The notes beneath the pieces were generated by a model that saw only the letters and a program-made list of their open reading frames with translations, ran no database searches and was not told the DNA's origin. DNA of 64,000 bases from Gordonia effusa NBRC 100432 (GTDB lineage: Bacteria > Actinomycetota > Actinomycetes > Mycobacteriales > Mycobacteriaceae): positions 40,276 to 104,275 of the forward strand of contig NZ_BAEH01000073.1 in assembly GCF_000241305.1 (NCBI RefSeq), read 5' to 3'. Position 1 is the stretch's first letter. Each line of letters starts with the position of its first letter. Below are positions 43,123 to 54,602 of the stretch, piece by piece. The position numbers and the translations under genes were made by a program.

Positions 43123-44660
43123 TCGCCCACCCGACGCATTGTCGACGCCGCCGCGATGGCGTTGAGCACGGCGGTAGCCTTATTTCGGGCCTCGTTGTAC
43201 TCGTATTCGGCTTCGCTGTCGGCGACGACGCCGCCACCGGCCTGTACGAACGCCCGCGCCGACCGTCCGTCCTCGCCCGACCGCATCAACGCCGTGCGAA
43301 TGGCGATCGCGGTGTCGGCATCGCCGGCGAAGTCGAGATAGCCGACGATGCCGCCATAGAGGCCGCGTCTAGTGATCTCGTGTTCGTCGATCAATTCCAT
43401 CGCCCGCACCTTCGGCGCACCGGTCAGCGTGCCCGCGGGGAAACACGCGGCGACGGCATCGAGCGCCTGCTTGTCCTCACGCAACTCACCGGACACCGTC
43501 GAGACCAGGTGCATGACATGGCTATACCGCTCGATATGCCGATAGTCGCTCACGGTCACCGTGCCCGGTTTGCAGACGCGGCCCAGGTCGTTGCGGCCGA
43601 GGTCGACGAGCATCAGATGCTCGGAATTCTCTTTCTCATCGGCCAGCAGGCCTTTGCCGAGAAGTTGGTCCTCTTCCTCGGTTTTTCCGCGCCAGCGGGT
43701 GCCCGCGATCGGATGAGTGGTGGCGACGCGATCGCTAACGGTGACCAACGCTTCGGGGCTGGAGCCGACGATGGTGTACGCGGGGCGCTCATCGGTCTGC
43801 GGTACCCGCAACAGGTACATATAGGGGCTCGGATTCGATGCTCGCAGAACGCGATACACGTCGAATGGATCAGCGTCGGTATCCATTTCGAACCGCATCG
43901 ACGGCACCACCTGGAACGCTTCACCCGCTTCGATCTCGCCGACCAGGCTGGTGACGATCTCTCGGTAGTCATCAAGGGTCCGTTGGGAGGTGTAATCGGG
44001 CGCGGGCCGATCGAATGCCGAGACAGTCGACGACGCCGGGGCGAGCAGCGCGGTCGTCATCTCGTCGAGCCGGGCAACCGCGTCGGCATACGCCTGCTCG
44101 GCGCGTTCGTCGCTGCCATCCCAATTGACCGCGTTGGCGATCAACGTGATGGTGCCCTCGTGATGATCGACGGCGGCGAGGTCGGTGGCCAACAGCATAA
44201 ACAGATCCGGCAGATGCAAATCGTCGACGGTGTTCTCCGGCAGCCGTTCGAGCCGGCGCACCATGTCGTAGGCCATGAACCCCACGAATCCACCGGTCAG
44301 CGGTGGCATATCGGGCAGTCGATCGGTGGCGAGCAGTTCCAGCGACTTGGCAAGTGCCGCAAGCGGATCGCCGCCAACCGGAGCGCCGGCGGGAGTATGG
44401 CCCCACCAACTCGCTTCCCCGTCGGTGACGGTGAGAGCGGCGGGTGAACCGGCGCCTATGAACGACCAGCGCGACCAGGAACGCCCGTTCTCGGCCGACT
44501 CCAGCAAGAAGGTGCCGGGCCGATCACCAGCCAATTTGCGGTACGCCGACAACGGTGTCTCCGAGTCGGCGAGCACCTTACGGGTCACCGGAACGACACG
44601 GTGATCCTTAGCGAGGTCGAGAAAGGTCTCCAGGGTGGTAGTGGTCGCCGCGTCACTCAT
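43119..44660 (-). CDS. trpE: anthranilate synthase component I
   Basis: The 513-residue enzyme has the N-terminal domain with [20 protein letters not shown] (feedback tryptophan-binding LLES-like motif) and [16 protein letters not shown]. The chorismate-binding domain has [11 protein letters not shown], the [12 protein letters not shown] motif, [28 protein letters not shown] and the C-terminal [10 protein letters not shown] and [10 protein letters not shown]. It makes anthranilate from chorismate with ammonia from TrpG, which is not in this window. The ATG at 44660 overlaps the stop of the small tautomerase gene by 4 bases, which fixes the start. Confidence 0.95.
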   Translation of the reverse strand: MSDAATTTTLETFLDLAKDHRVVPVTRKVLADSETPLSAYRKLAGDRPGTFLLESAENGRSWSRWSFIGAGSPAALTVTDGEASWWGHTPAGAPVGGDPLAALAKSLELLATDRLPDMPPLTGGFVGFMAYDMVRRLERLPENTVDDLHLPDLFMLLATDLAAVDHHEGTITLIANAVNWDGSDERAEQAYADAVARLDEMTTALLAPASSTVSAFDRPAPDYTSQRTLDDYREIVTSLVGEIEAGEAFQVVPSMRFEMDTDADPFDVYRVLRASNPSPYMYLLRVPQTDERPAYTIVGSSPEALVTVSDRVATTHPIAGTRWRGKTEEEDQLLGKGLLADEKENSEHLMLVDLGRNDLGRVCKPGTVTVSDYRHIERYSHVMHLVSTVSGELREDKQALDAVAACFPAGTLTGAPKVRAMELIDEHEITRRGLYGGIVGYLDFAGDADTAIAIRTALMRSGEDGRSARAFVQAGGGVVADSEAEYEYNEARNKATAVLNAIAAASTMRRVGE

Positions 44661-44836
44661 CCGAGGGGTTCTCCCCCGACTCCCCACTGCGAACGCGGCA
44701 CTTCGGTGATAGTCACCCACACCGAATCCGGATTCTTGCCGGTGGCCTTGGCATATGCCTCGGTCACCGCCGCGATCGTCTCGCGCTTGACGCGCTCGGA
44801 CAGACCGGGCGTCTGCGAGATCTGGATTAGGGGCAT
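44657..44836 (-). CDS. 4-oxalocrotonate tautomerase-like small protein
   Basis: The 59-residue protein begins [13 protein letters not shown], so Pro would be N-terminal after Met removal, as required for the catalytic base of the tautomerase superfamily. [30 protein letters not shown] contains the usual helix and the pocket Trp region (key residues only). AGGAG lies eight bases before the ATG. The stop overlaps the trpE start by 4 bases, so it is translated with trpE. The substrate is unknown. This position holds different genes in M. tuberculosis. Confidence 0.8.
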   Translation of the reverse strand: MPLIQISQTPGLSERVKRETIAAVTEAYAKATGKNPDSVWVTITEVPRSQWGVGGEPLG

Positions 44837-44846
44837 GTGGGTTCTC

Positions 44847-45227
44847 CTATTCGCCCGACGGGTTAGCTTGTGACGCAGCGTGATTGAGCGGCAACGCCTC
44901 GGTGTCGAAACAGCTGTGATTACCGGTGTGGCAGGCCGGGCCGATCTGATCGACGACCAGCAACACCGTATCGCCATCGCAATCCAGCCGCGCTTCGCGC
45001 ACATATTGCTCGTGGCCACTGGTCTCGCCTTTGACCCAGTACTGCTGTCGGGACCGCGAGTAGTAGGTGGCCCGGCCGGTCGCCAGCGTACGAGCGAGAG
45101 CCGTGTCGTCCATCCACGCCTGCATAAGCACGATGCCCGTTTCACGCTCTTGAGCGACGGCCGCGAATAGCCCGTCGGCGTTACGTTTGAGCCGGGAAGC
45201 GATCCGCGGATCGAGAGTGTCACTCAT
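44847..45227 (-). CDS. hisI: phosphoribosyl-AMP cyclohydrolase
   Basis: The 126-residue protein has [28 protein letters not shown] (key residues AWMD and YYSRSR), LWVKGETS-like YWVKGETSG, the metal-binding [22 protein letters not shown] with its Asp cluster and CHTG Cys/His, and a CF near the end. It hydrolyses phosphoribosyl-AMP in the third step of histidine synthesis. No HisE pyrophosphohydrolase domain is fused. The ATG at 45227 overlaps the hisF stop by 4 bases. Confidence 0.95.
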   Translation of the reverse strand: MSDTLDPRIASRLKRNADGLFAAVAQERETGIVLMQAWMDDTALARTLATGRATYYSRSRQQYWVKGETSGHEQYVREARLDCDGDTVLLVVDQIGPACHTGNHSCFDTEALPLNHAASQANPSGE

Positions 45228-46069
45228 GCGTCGACTCCTAAATTTCCCGTCGCTTCGCTCGCCCCGACATTTCCCGTCGCTTCGCTCGCCCCGGCCGTCC
45301 GGACCACGATGCCGTGTTGCGACATCGCCGCCTTCACCTCGCCGATGGTCAACTCGCCGAAATGGAATACCGACGCGGCCAACACGGCGTCGGCGCCGGC
45401 GTCGACCGCGGGCGGGAAGTCGCTGACTTTGCCGGCGCCGCCGCTGGCGATCACCGGCACGTCGACCGCGGCGCGTACCGCGGTGAGCATCGCGAGGTCG
45501 AAACCGGCTTTGGTGCCATCTGCATCCATCGAATTGAGCAGAATCTCGCCGACGCCGAGCTCTTGTCCGCGCCGCGCCCATTCGACAGCGTCGATGCCAG
45601 TACCTTTACGGCCACCGTGGGTGGTGACCTCCCAGCCCGACGGCGTCGGCGCGGAACCGGCCGGAACCGTTCGGGCGTCGACAGACAGGACGATGCACTG
45701 TGAGCCGAATCGCTTGCTCATCTCGTCAAGGACTTCGGGACGGGCGATGGCGGCAGTGTTGACGCTGACCTTGTCGGCGCCCGCACGAAGCATGACGTCG
45801 ACATCGTCGGGGGTGCGGATGCCCCCGCCGACCGTCAACGGGATGAAAATTTGATCGGCGGTGCGCTTGACGACGTCGAGCATCGTCGCGCGGCCCGAAC
45901 TGGATGCGGTGACGTCGAGAAAGGTGAGTTCGTCGGCGCCTTCGGCGTCGTAACGCGCGGCAAGTTCGACCGGGTCGCCAGCATCGCGCAAATTCTCGAA
46001 GTTGACGCCTTTGACCACTCGCCCGTTGTCCACGTCGAGACAAGGGATGACGCGGATCGCGACGGTCAT
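45224..46069 (-). CDS. hisF: imidazole glycerol phosphate synthase cyclase subunit
   Basis: The 281-residue TIM barrel has the catalytic Asp in [39 protein letters not shown], the second catalytic Asp in [32 protein letters not shown] and [13 protein letters not shown]. With HisH it makes imidazole glycerol phosphate and AICAR. The C-terminus continues past the normal end with two copies of GASEATGN, encoded by a 27-bp direct repeat at 45242-45293. The first 12 codons and ribosome-binding site are duplicated just upstream (46107-46161). GGGAGG lies seven to eight bases before the ATG. Confidence 0.95.
   Translation of the reverse strand: MTVAIRVIPCLDVDNGRVVKGVNFENLRDAGDPVELAARYDAEGADELTFLDVTASSSGRATMLDVVKRTADQIFIPLTVGGGIRTPDDVDVMLRAGADKVSVNTAAIARPEVLDEMSKRFGSQCIVLSVDARTVPAGSAPTPSGWEVTTHGGRKGTGIDAVEWARRGQELGVGEILLNSMDADGTKAGFDLAMLTAVRAAVDVPVIASGGAGKVSDFPPAVDAGADAVLAASVFHFGELTIGEVKAAMSQHGIVVRTAGASEATGNVGASEATGNLGVDA
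45242..45293. repeat. 27-bp-period direct repeat at the 3' end of hisF
   Basis: A 25-base unit at 45242-45266 is repeated exactly at 45269-45293. In frame it encodes GASEATGNV and GASEATGNL in the HisF tail. Confidence 0.85.
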
Positions 46070-46087
46070 AGAGAAGTCCTCCCGGTC
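46033..46087. repeat. 55-bp direct repeat, copy 1 (start of hisF and its ribosome-binding site)
   Basis: This segment holds the first 12 hisF codons and the upstream GGGAGG site. It is identical to 46107-46161, with a period of 74 bp, so a recent tandem duplication is likely. Confidence 0.85.
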
Positions 46088-46143
46088 GAGACGTCACAAA
46101 CAACACCGTCGAGACAAGGGATGACGCGGATCGCGACGGTCAT
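46066..46143 (-). CDS. 25-codon mini-ORF created by duplication of the hisF start
   Basis: The ATG at 46143 and its GGGAGG ribosome-binding site are exact copies of those of hisF. The first 12 residues equal the HisF N-terminus ([12 protein letters not shown]), then 13 novel residues lead to a TGA that overlaps the hisF ATG (ATGA). It looks translatable and would feed ribosomes to hisF as a leader peptide. Whether the peptide itself does anything is doubtful. Confidence 0.5.
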   Translation of the reverse strand: MTVAIRVIPCLDGVVCDVSTGRTSL

Positions 46144-46161
46144 AGAGAAGTCCTCCCGGTC
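46107..46161. repeat. 55-bp direct repeat, copy 2 (upstream copy of the hisF start)
   Basis: Identical to 46033-46087. It lies between the monophosphatase stop and hisF and its last bases reach into the monophosphatase stop codon region. Confidence 0.85.
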
Positions 46162-46978
46162 ATGATTCTTCCTTCCAATTGCCGGCGATGATCTCTTCGA
46201 TCAACGTCAGCACCTGCGCGTGTAGTCCAGGGCTTCCGGCGACAAGTGAGGGCGACGATACCGACCACGGGTTGCCGTCGACGTCGGAGACGATGCCGCC
46301 AGCCGACCGCACGAGCAACGCGCCAGCGGCGTTATCCCAGGGATGTCCGCCGAAGGTAATCGCGCCGCCGAACACGCCGGCCGCGGTGAAGGCGAGATCC
46401 ACGCCGGTGCTGCCGAGCATTCTGATACGCGAAACCCGCGAACTCAGTTCGGTGAGCAGGTCAATCCGACGCGCACCGAAGTAGCGGCCTTTCGACTTCG
46501 CGTTGAAGGCGCCATACGCCAGCACCGACGACGACAGGTCCTCGTCGATTGGCAACCGCGGCAGCTCCTGGCCGTTGCAATACAGCGGCGAGCCGTCGTA
46601 TGCCGCGTAGCGCCGGTCGAGTAACGGCAGCCACGTCAGCCCGATCAGCGGTTGTCCGTCGGCAACCAACGAAAGCAACATGCCGGTCAGTGGCATACCG
46701 GACGAATAGTTGAAGGTGCCATCGATCGGGTCGAGCACCCACACCGTCGAAGAGTCGACCGGTGGCCCACCGAATTCCTCACCGTGTACCGGCAGTCCGG
46801 TGCGATCGGCGAGTTGGTCGGAGATCAGACGCTCGAGGTCGAGATCAATCTGAGTGGCGAAGTCGTTGCGGCCCTTGGCAACCGCGCTGGGCGCGCCCAA
46901 TCCGTCGGCGAAGACCGGCACGACGGAGTCGAGTACCGACGCGGCGGTACTCATCAATTCGGGCAGGTCCAGATTCAC
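46160..46978 (-). CDS. inositol-monophosphatase family protein in the his operon
   Basis: The 272-residue protein has all IMPase metal-site motifs: [21 protein letters not shown] and [13 protein letters not shown]. Members hydrolyse inositol phosphate, fructose bisphosphate, PAP or, in several actinobacteria, histidinol phosphate (HisN). Its place between hisA and hisF, as with the M. tuberculosis Rv1604 gene, makes a histidinol-phosphate phosphatase role tempting but unproven, and inositol phosphate for phosphatidylinositol lipids is the main alternative. The GTG at 46978 overlaps the hisA stop (GTGA), which sets the start. Confidence 0.88.
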   Translation of the reverse strand: MNLDLPELMSTAASVLDSVVPVFADGLGAPSAVAKGRNDFATQIDLDLERLISDQLADRTGLPVHGEEFGGPPVDSSTVWVLDPIDGTFNYSSGMPLTGMLLSLVADGQPLIGLTWLPLLDRRYAAYDGSPLYCNGQELPRLPIDEDLSSSVLAYGAFNAKSKGRYFGARRIDLLTELSSRVSRIRMLGSTGVDLAFTAAGVFGGAITFGGHPWDNAAGALLVRSAGGIVSDVDGNPWSVSSPSLVAGSPGLHAQVLTLIEEIIAGNWKEES

Positions 46979-47769
46979 GCGGGTCGGTCGCCGTTCTGTT
47001 GAGCGACGGCGGCGAGAGCTTGCGGCAGGGTGAAGCGGCCGGCGTATAGCGCCTTTCCGACAATGGCACCCTCGACGCCGACATCCGTCAGGCCGGCGAT
47101 GGCGACCAGATCGTCGACGGTCGATACGCCGCCCGAGGCGACGATCGGCGCGTCGGTAGCCGCGGCGACCTGCTCCAGCAATTCCAGATTCGGGCCGGCA
47201 AGGGTGCCATCTTTGGAAACGTCGGTAACCACATACCGGGCGCACCCGTCGTTATTGAGGCGTTCGAGCACCTCCCACAGATCGCCGCCGTCGGTGACCC
47301 AACCACGACCCCGTAGACGGTAGGAGTCGCCCTCCCGGATGACATCTAGCCCCACCGCGATGCGGTCCCCGTGCTCGGCTATCGCCCGACGGCACCATTC
47401 CGGGTTTTCCAACGCGGCGGTACCAAGATTGACGCGAGTACAGCCGGTAGCGAGTGCGGCGACCAGCGATTCGTCGTCCCGGATCCCGCCGGACAGTTCG
47501 ATCTTCACGCTGGTCAGTTCTTCGACCACGCTCGCGAGTAACGCACGGTTGTCTCCGCGACCGAACGCGGCGTCGAGGTCGACCAGATGGATCCACTCGG
47601 CACCGTCGTTCTGCCAGGCCAGCGCGGCATCGCGCGGCGAGCCGTACGAGGTCTCCGACCCGGCGGCGCCTTGGACGAGGCGCACGGCCTGACCGTCGGC
47701 CACGTCGACCGCGGGCAGCAGTTCGAGGGTTCGGGGCAGTCGGGATGTTGCGGTCGTGTTGTCAGCCAC
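46975..47769 (-). CDS. hisA: phosphoribosyl-ProFAR isomerase
   Basis: The TIM-barrel protein of about 264 residues has [18 protein letters not shown] with the first catalytic Asp, [34 protein letters not shown] and the second catalytic Asp in [15 protein letters not shown]. It isomerises ProFAR to PRFAR in histidine synthesis. In some actinobacteria the same protein (PriA) also does the TrpF step. No trpF is seen in this window, so dual function is plausible. The GTG at 47769 overlaps the small membrane gene by 8 bases. An ATG at 47808 would overlap it by 47 bases and is less likely. Confidence 0.93.
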   Translation of the reverse strand: MADNTTATSRLPRTLELLPAVDVADGQAVRLVQGAAGSETSYGSPRDAALAWQNDGAEWIHLVDLDAAFGRGDNRALLASVVEELTSVKIELSGGIRDDESLVAALATGCTRVNLGTAALENPEWCRRAIAEHGDRIAVGLDVIREGDSYRLRGRGWVTDGGDLWEVLERLNNDGCARYVVTDVSKDGTLAGPNLELLEQVAAATDAPIVASGGVSTVDDLVAIAGLTDVGVEGAIVGKALYAGRFTLPQALAAVAQQNGDRPA

Positions 47770-48037
47770 CGTGGTTGTTTCTCTCTTGTTCTCGTTGTGC
47801 GATTTCATCTTTGAGTTGCTGCTCGGCCTGCCCGACGATCCGTTGCGAAACCAAGCCGATCGCGGCGATGATCGCGATGATGGCGACCAGGGCGGCGATC
47901 AGTCCGGCGGTGACCGACCATTGCGCCAGCAGCAGAATGATCGGAATGGAGACCACCAAGACGATCGCGCCGGCACCAAGGGCCAGCAACGCGAGGCGGA
48001 CGAATGAAAAAGGTTGCGGTGCTTTATCTTTCGCCAT
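47762..48037 (-). CDS. small two-helix membrane protein in the his operon
   Basis: The 91-residue protein has two long hydrophobic segments (about 12-37 and 41-62) and a charged C-terminal helix rich in Gln and Glu ([17 protein letters not shown]), probably coiled. It starts directly after the hisH stop and overlaps the start of hisA, so it is co-translated with his enzymes. Function is unknown. Similar small membrane genes in his operons of Mycobacteriales are uncharacterised as far as I know. Confidence 0.75.
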   Translation of the reverse strand: MAKDKAPQPFSFVRLALLALGAGAIVLVVSIPIILLLAQWSVTAGLIAALVAIIAIIAAIGLVSQRIVGQAEQQLKDEIAQREQERNNHGG

Positions 48038-48673
48038 CTACAGCGCCTCCAGCCAATTCTGTAGCAGTTGCGCGCCCGCGTCGCCGGACTTCTCCGGGTG
48101 GAACTGAGTCGCCGACAAGGGGCCATTTTCCACCGCGGCGAGAAACCGGTCGCCATGCGTTGACCACGTCAACTTCGCCGGTGGGAGTCGGGAATCCTCC
48201 GCCTTCCACGCCCAGGTCTGCGCCGCGTAGGAATGCACGAAGTAGAACCGCTCGTCGGCGTCAAACCCGTCGAAGAGAATCGAATCCTTCGGCGCCTCAA
48301 CGGTATTCCAGCCCATATGGGGCAGCACCGGGGCATGCAACTGGCTGACCTCGCCGGGCCACTCGCCGCAGCCTTCGGTTTGCACGCCGAATTCGACGCC
48401 GCGCTCGAACAGGATCTGCATGCCGACGCAGATCCCCAGGACCGGTCGTCCGCCGGCCAGTCGCTGACCGATAGTGCGGTCGCCGCGTACCTGTTTGAGC
48501 CCGGCCATACATGCTTCGTAAGCACCGACGCCGGGGACGACAAGCCCGTCCGCGTTCAAAGCGGCATCCCGATCCGCAGTGACCGTGACGTCGGCGCCGA
48601 CGCGTTCAAGTGCGCGCTGCGCGGAGCGCAAGTTGCCCGAGCCATAGTCGAGGATGGTGATTTTCTTGGTCAC
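48038..48673 (-). CDS. hisH: imidazole glycerol phosphate synthase glutaminase subunit
   Basis: The 211-residue class I glutamine amidotransferase has the oxyanion-strand [10 protein letters not shown], the nucleophile Cys 82 in GICVGMQ and the His 192/Glu 194 pair in TQFHPEKSG. It supplies ammonia to HisF. It overlaps hisB by 4 bases. Confidence 0.96.
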   Translation of the reverse strand: MTKKITILDYGSGNLRSAQRALERVGADVTVTADRDAALNADGLVVPGVGAYEACMAGLKQVRGDRTIGQRLAGGRPVLGICVGMQILFERGVEFGVQTEGCGEWPGEVSQLHAPVLPHMGWNTVEAPKDSILFDGFDADERFYFVHSYAAQTWAWKAEDSRLPPAKLTWSTHGDRFLAAVENGPLSATQFHPEKSGDAGAQLLQNWLEAL

Positions 48674-49323
48674 AGACTCCCCTTCGTGGAGGGGATTCCA
48701 CTCACCCGAGGATCGGGCTCGACCGCAGCCCGCAATGCCCGCGCCACCGCTTTGTACTCTGCCTCGGTGATGTGGTGCTGGTCGCGGCCATAGAGCACAC
48801 GTACGTGCAGCGCGATCCGCGCGTTAAGCGCGAAGGACTCGAAGACATGGCGGTTGATCACCGTGTTGTACGGCACCGACGGCTTACCGTTATCAGGTGT
48901 GCCGCCGCCTATCGCGGCGGTCAACAGGTGATCCGGCTCGCCGACATGCACGAAGTAGGGTCGGCCCGACACATCGACCACAGCCTGAGCCAAGGTCTCG
49001 TCCATCGGGATCCAGGCGTCGGCGAAGCGGCGAATGCCACGCTTATCCCCCAGCGCTTCGCCAAACGCCTGCCCTAACACGATGGCGGTGTCTTCGACGG
49101 TGTGGTGTGACTCGATCTCGACGTCCCCCTCGGCGCGCACCGTCAGATCGAAGCTTCCGTGCTGTCCGAACGCGGTGAGCATGTGGTCGTAGAACGCGAC
49201 ACCGGTGGAAATGTCGGTTTGGCCGGTGCCGTCGAGATTGATCTCGACGCTGATCGACGATTCGCGGGTGGTGCGTTCGATCTTCGCGATCCGATCGTTC
49301 GTCCCGCTGCTCGGTGTGGTCAT
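48670..49323 (-). CDS. hisB: imidazoleglycerol-phosphate dehydratase
   Basis: The 217-residue protein has the manganese-binding His motifs: [60 protein letters not shown]. It dehydrates imidazole glycerol phosphate. It is a single-function enzyme without the enterobacterial phosphatase domain. It ends with a 4-base overlap into hisH and begins seven bases after hisC. Confidence 0.96.
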   Translation of the reverse strand: MTTPSSGTNDRIAKIERTTRESSISVEINLDGTGQTDISTGVAFYDHMLTAFGQHGSFDLTVRAEGDVEIESHHTVEDTAIVLGQAFGEALGDKRGIRRFADAWIPMDETLAQAVVDVSGRPYFVHVGEPDHLLTAAIGGGTPDNGKPSVPYNTVINRHVFESFALNARIALHVRVLYGRDQHHITEAEYKAVARALRAAVEPDPRVSGIPSTKGSL

Positions 49324-49330
49324 TGCACCC

Positions 49331-51846
<2,516 letters not shown>

Positions 51847-51935
51847 CGCATCTCCTGAGGTTGGGCTGGGTGTTGACACAGACCTATTAAGGATATGCGG
51901 TCGGTCTAATCGTTTCGGAATCCGGTGCATCGTCG

Positions 51936-52004
51936 CTGGAAATGTCCCCGCTACGCGAGCAGGCGGCGATATAGCGCCTGCTCCCGTCAGGGGGACAGTT
52001 TCAG
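51936..52004. repeat. 69-bp intergenic palindrome at the phytase-like gene end (element E)
   Basis: Bases 51936-51949 pair with 51991-52004 (12 of 14), there are 7-base internal loops, and GAGCAGGCG (51957-51965) pairs perfectly with CGCCTGCTC (51975-51983) around 9 bases. All arms share one axis. It starts directly at the stop codon of the phytase-like gene and probably terminates that transcript before the his promoter. Sequence is unrelated to copies A and B, but the span is the same. Confidence 0.6.
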
Positions 52005-53576
52005 TCAGCCGACGTCGAAGGTGATAGTTCGCCGCTGGGTTGTCGCCGGGAGTTTCGCGGTGTCGAGGACCAGAATCTCGCCACTGTCCTGGGTTCCGTT
52101 GGGCAGAGTCTTCACCTTGAGTTTCATCGGCGGCTTCTCATCGGCGAGACCGTCGAGACCGAAGTCGCTGTCGTTAGATATCACGATCTTGGTACCACCG
52201 TCGAGGGACCACAGCCCTTCGATTTTGTCGTGACCGAAGAAGTCGCCATGCGGATTAATTTGTGCGACAAGCTTTCCCAGATCGACTTTGATCTCTTTGG
52301 TGACCGGGGTGATCCCGACTCCGCGTAGTTTCTCGATCGCCTGGCCGGTCGTAGTGGTACCAATGAGACTCTCTATTGGCTTAGTTCCGATCAGCAGTCC
52401 CCCCGCGGCGGCGTCGTAGCGGGCTCCGGCGACACTCGAACGCGGGCCGACGTCGGTAGCACCCGCGATGTCGACGGTGTAAATCTTCTTGTCACCCTTC
52501 GGCGCGGTCTTCCCATCGCGCTCATCAACGAGGAACTTCGTCGACGACAGAGCGGTGATTTCCGACACCGCGACGCCGGTGTCCTTCGGGTTGGCGAGCG
52601 GATAGAGGTATTCGTGGGTCTGCTTAGTAGCCAGATCGGCGGTGACGATGCGGCTCATCGGCACCTTCTTGGCGGAACCGTCCAGCCCCGGGGTGTCCAG
52701 CGCGCTTTGCATGATGCCGACGAGCGTCTTGCCGTCGGGTGTGATCGTGAGCCCTTCCATTCCCTGGTTCGGCGAGCGTAAGGCCAGCTCACGCGGCAGG
52801 CCGCCGTCGAATGGACTCAGCCGCTCGATCTCGCGACCGTCGGCGCCGAAGTGGACCAGAAAGGGTCCGTATTCATCGGAGATCCAGAACGTGCCGTCGG
52901 GTAGCGCAACCAACCCCTCGGTGTCGAGACCATGATCGCTCGCCGGCAGTACTTTGCCGTCGAGGTCGACGATGGTTTCGCCGGTCGTCGCCTGTGGATT
53001 GACCTGACCATTGAGCGGCTTACCGTCGCGGCCGGTCAGTTTGATGGTGGAGACGAGTTTCGCGACGCCATCGTGTAGCTGGAACCGACCGATCTGCGGC
53101 GTGAAATCCGCTATGGGCTCGACCTTTTCGTTCTTCTCGCGGCCGTCGACGTTGGGCCCGCGGTCGGTGAGTCCGTAATACTCGTCGGAACTGCCAGGCA
53201 CCGCGACCCACGCCGACCCGTATGCGCTCGCCTGGATTGGCACGCCCCCTTTGGTGGTGAGCGGCGGAATGTCGGTGCTGTAGAGCTTGACGGCGTCGGT
53301 CGTCGTCACGGTGACCGAGTCAGATCCGGTGTACCCGGCTGCGGGTGTGTACGTCAGTGAGCCGTTCGCATTCAGGCGCACCGCGCCGTGCGCGGCGTCG
53401 GAGACTTTGACGGTCGCGGCGCCGTCGAATCTGTTGTAGAGGTCGGTCGCCGTGAGGGTCATGGGTTGGCCAGACTTGACGGCGACCGCCGCGACATCGT
53501 CGCCGGAGTTGGAGCAAGAGGTCACAATGATAGCGACCGATACAAGGGCTGTCGGCAGCCCAGCACGTAAACGCAT
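52005..53576 (-). CDS. phytase-like/esterase-like beta-propeller lipoprotein
   Basis: The 523-residue protein has a lipobox VTSC (Cys 21), so it is lipid-anchored outside. Residues about 35-110 look like a cadherin/Ig-type beta domain ([23 protein letters not shown], key residues GSLTYTP and G-DS). The rest matches the esterase-like phytase family: [57 protein letters not shown] and [23 protein letters not shown]. The family is thought to release phosphate from phytate-like esters, but activity here is inferred. The ATG at 53576 is chosen because the signal peptide begins there. Further upstream the frame runs through the palindrome copy B. Confidence 0.82.
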   Translation of the reverse strand: MRLRAGLPTALVSVAIIVTSCSNSGDDVAAVAVKSGQPMTLTATDLYNRFDGAATVKVSDAAHGAVRLNANGSLTYTPAAGYTGSDSVTVTTTDAVKLYSTDIPPLTTKGGVPIQASAYGSAWVAVPGSSDEYYGLTDRGPNVDGREKNEKVEPIADFTPQIGRFQLHDGVAKLVSTIKLTGRDGKPLNGQVNPQATTGETIVDLDGKVLPASDHGLDTEGLVALPDGTFWISDEYGPFLVHFGADGREIERLSPFDGGLPRELALRSPNQGMEGLTITPDGKTLVGIMQSALDTPGLDGSAKKVPMSRIVTADLATKQTHEYLYPLANPKDTGVAVSEITALSSTKFLVDERDGKTAPKGDKKIYTVDIAGATDVGPRSSVAGARYDAAAGGLLIGTKPIESLIGTTTTGQAIEKLRGVGITPVTKEIKVDLGKLVAQINPHGDFFGHDKIEGLWSLDGGTKIVISNDSDFGLDGLADEKPPMKLKVKTLPNGTQDSGEILVLDTAKLPATTQRRTITFDVG

Positions 53577-53629
53577 TCGGCAAACATACGGATGCGAGGT
53601 GTCCGCACGGTGAGCCTGAGGTGAACCGG

Positions 53630-53698
53630 GAAAATCGTCCGAATACTTGCCCAGCGAGGGCATATTGCCCTCGCCACCGGGATATTCGGACGATTTTC
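53630..53698. repeat. 69-bp intergenic palindrome, copy B
   Basis: The outer arm GAAAATCGTCCGAATA (53630-53645) pairs with 53683-53698 and is identical to copy A. After 8-base internal loops, GCGAGGGCA (53654-53662) pairs perfectly with TGCCCTCGC (53666-53674). The inner stem differs from copy A on both sides in a way that keeps pairing. AACCGGG occurs on both flanks (53624-53630 and 53702-53708). It lies between the nadC 3' end and the phytase-like gene, both minus, and may terminate nadA-nadC. Confidence 0.85.
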
Positions 53699-53732
53699 AC
53701 AAACCGGGTGGAGCCAGACGGGGTGGGGCGGG

Positions 53733-54602
53733 TCAGATCGGGATGTCCAGCCCGAGGTCGAGGACCGTCACCGAGTGGGTCAGCGCGCCGACCGCCAGGT
53801 AGTCGACGCCGGTCTTGGCATAGTCGCGGGCGACGTCGAGGCTTAGACCGCCCGACGATTCCAGCTTGGTCGAGGGCGACCGAGAATTGCGTCGCTGAAC
53901 CGCGATCTGCGTTTGCCACAGGGGGAAGTTGTCGAGCAGCACCAGCTCGGGATTCAGAGTGAGCACCTCGTCGAACTGCTCGAGCGAATCCACTTCGACC
54001 TCAACCGGCAGATCGGGTGCCGCGGCCCGCACTGCCGACAGTGCCGCCGACACCGACCCTGCCGCCGCGACATGGTTGTCCTTGATCAACGCCTCGTCGC
54101 CGAGTCCCATCCGATGATTGACGCCGCCACCCGCGCGCACCGCGTACTTCTGCAGAGAACGCATGCCGGGCAACGTCTTTCGCGAATCGCGAATCGCCGC
54201 TCGGCTCCCGGCGACCTCGGCGACCCACGCGGCGGTCGCCGTAGCGATACCCGACAGGTGACACAGCAGATTAAGCGCGGTGCGCTCGGCAGTAAGCAGG
54301 GATCGTGCCGTCGCACTCACTTCCAGCACGACGGTGCCCGGCTCGACGACCGAACCGTCGTCGAGCGCGGACAACACGGTGTAACCGTCGGCGCCGATGA
54401 CCTCGTCGAAGACGGCCAACACCACCGGCAACCCGGCGATCACACCGTGCTGCCGCGACGCGATGACCGCCTTGGTGACAACTCCTTCGGGCACGGTGGC
54501 GATCGAGGTGATATCCGGTCCGTATCGCAGGTCCTCATCCAGTGCCAGCCGGATCAGCGCCCGGATCTCGTCGGTGATCTCCAGGCTCAGCGACTCACTC
54601 AC
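53733..54602 (-). CDS. nadC: nicotinate-nucleotide pyrophosphorylase (quinolinate phosphoribosyltransferase)
   Basis: The 289-residue protein has the substrate-site [38 protein letters not shown] (key RKT and KYA residues), [22 protein letters not shown] and LVLLDNF. The usual ESSGGLS and VGALTHSV motifs close the barrel. It converts quinolinate and PRPP to nicotinate mononucleotide. The GTG start overlaps the nadA stop by 8 bases, with no nadB between. Confidence 0.95.
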   Translation of the reverse strand: MSESLSLEITDEIRALIRLALDEDLRYGPDITSIATVPEGVVTKAVIASRQHGVIAGLPVVLAVFDEVIGADGYTVLSALDDGSVVEPGTVVLEVSATARSLLTAERTALNLLCHLSGIATATAAWVAEVAGSRAAIRDSRKTLPGMRSLQKYAVRAGGGVNHRMGLGDEALIKDNHVAAAGSVSAALSAVRAAAPDLPVEVEVDSLEQFDEVLTLNPELVLLDNFPLWQTQIAVQRRNSRSPSTKLESSGGLSLDVARDYAKTGVDYLAVGALTHSVTVLDLGLDIPI

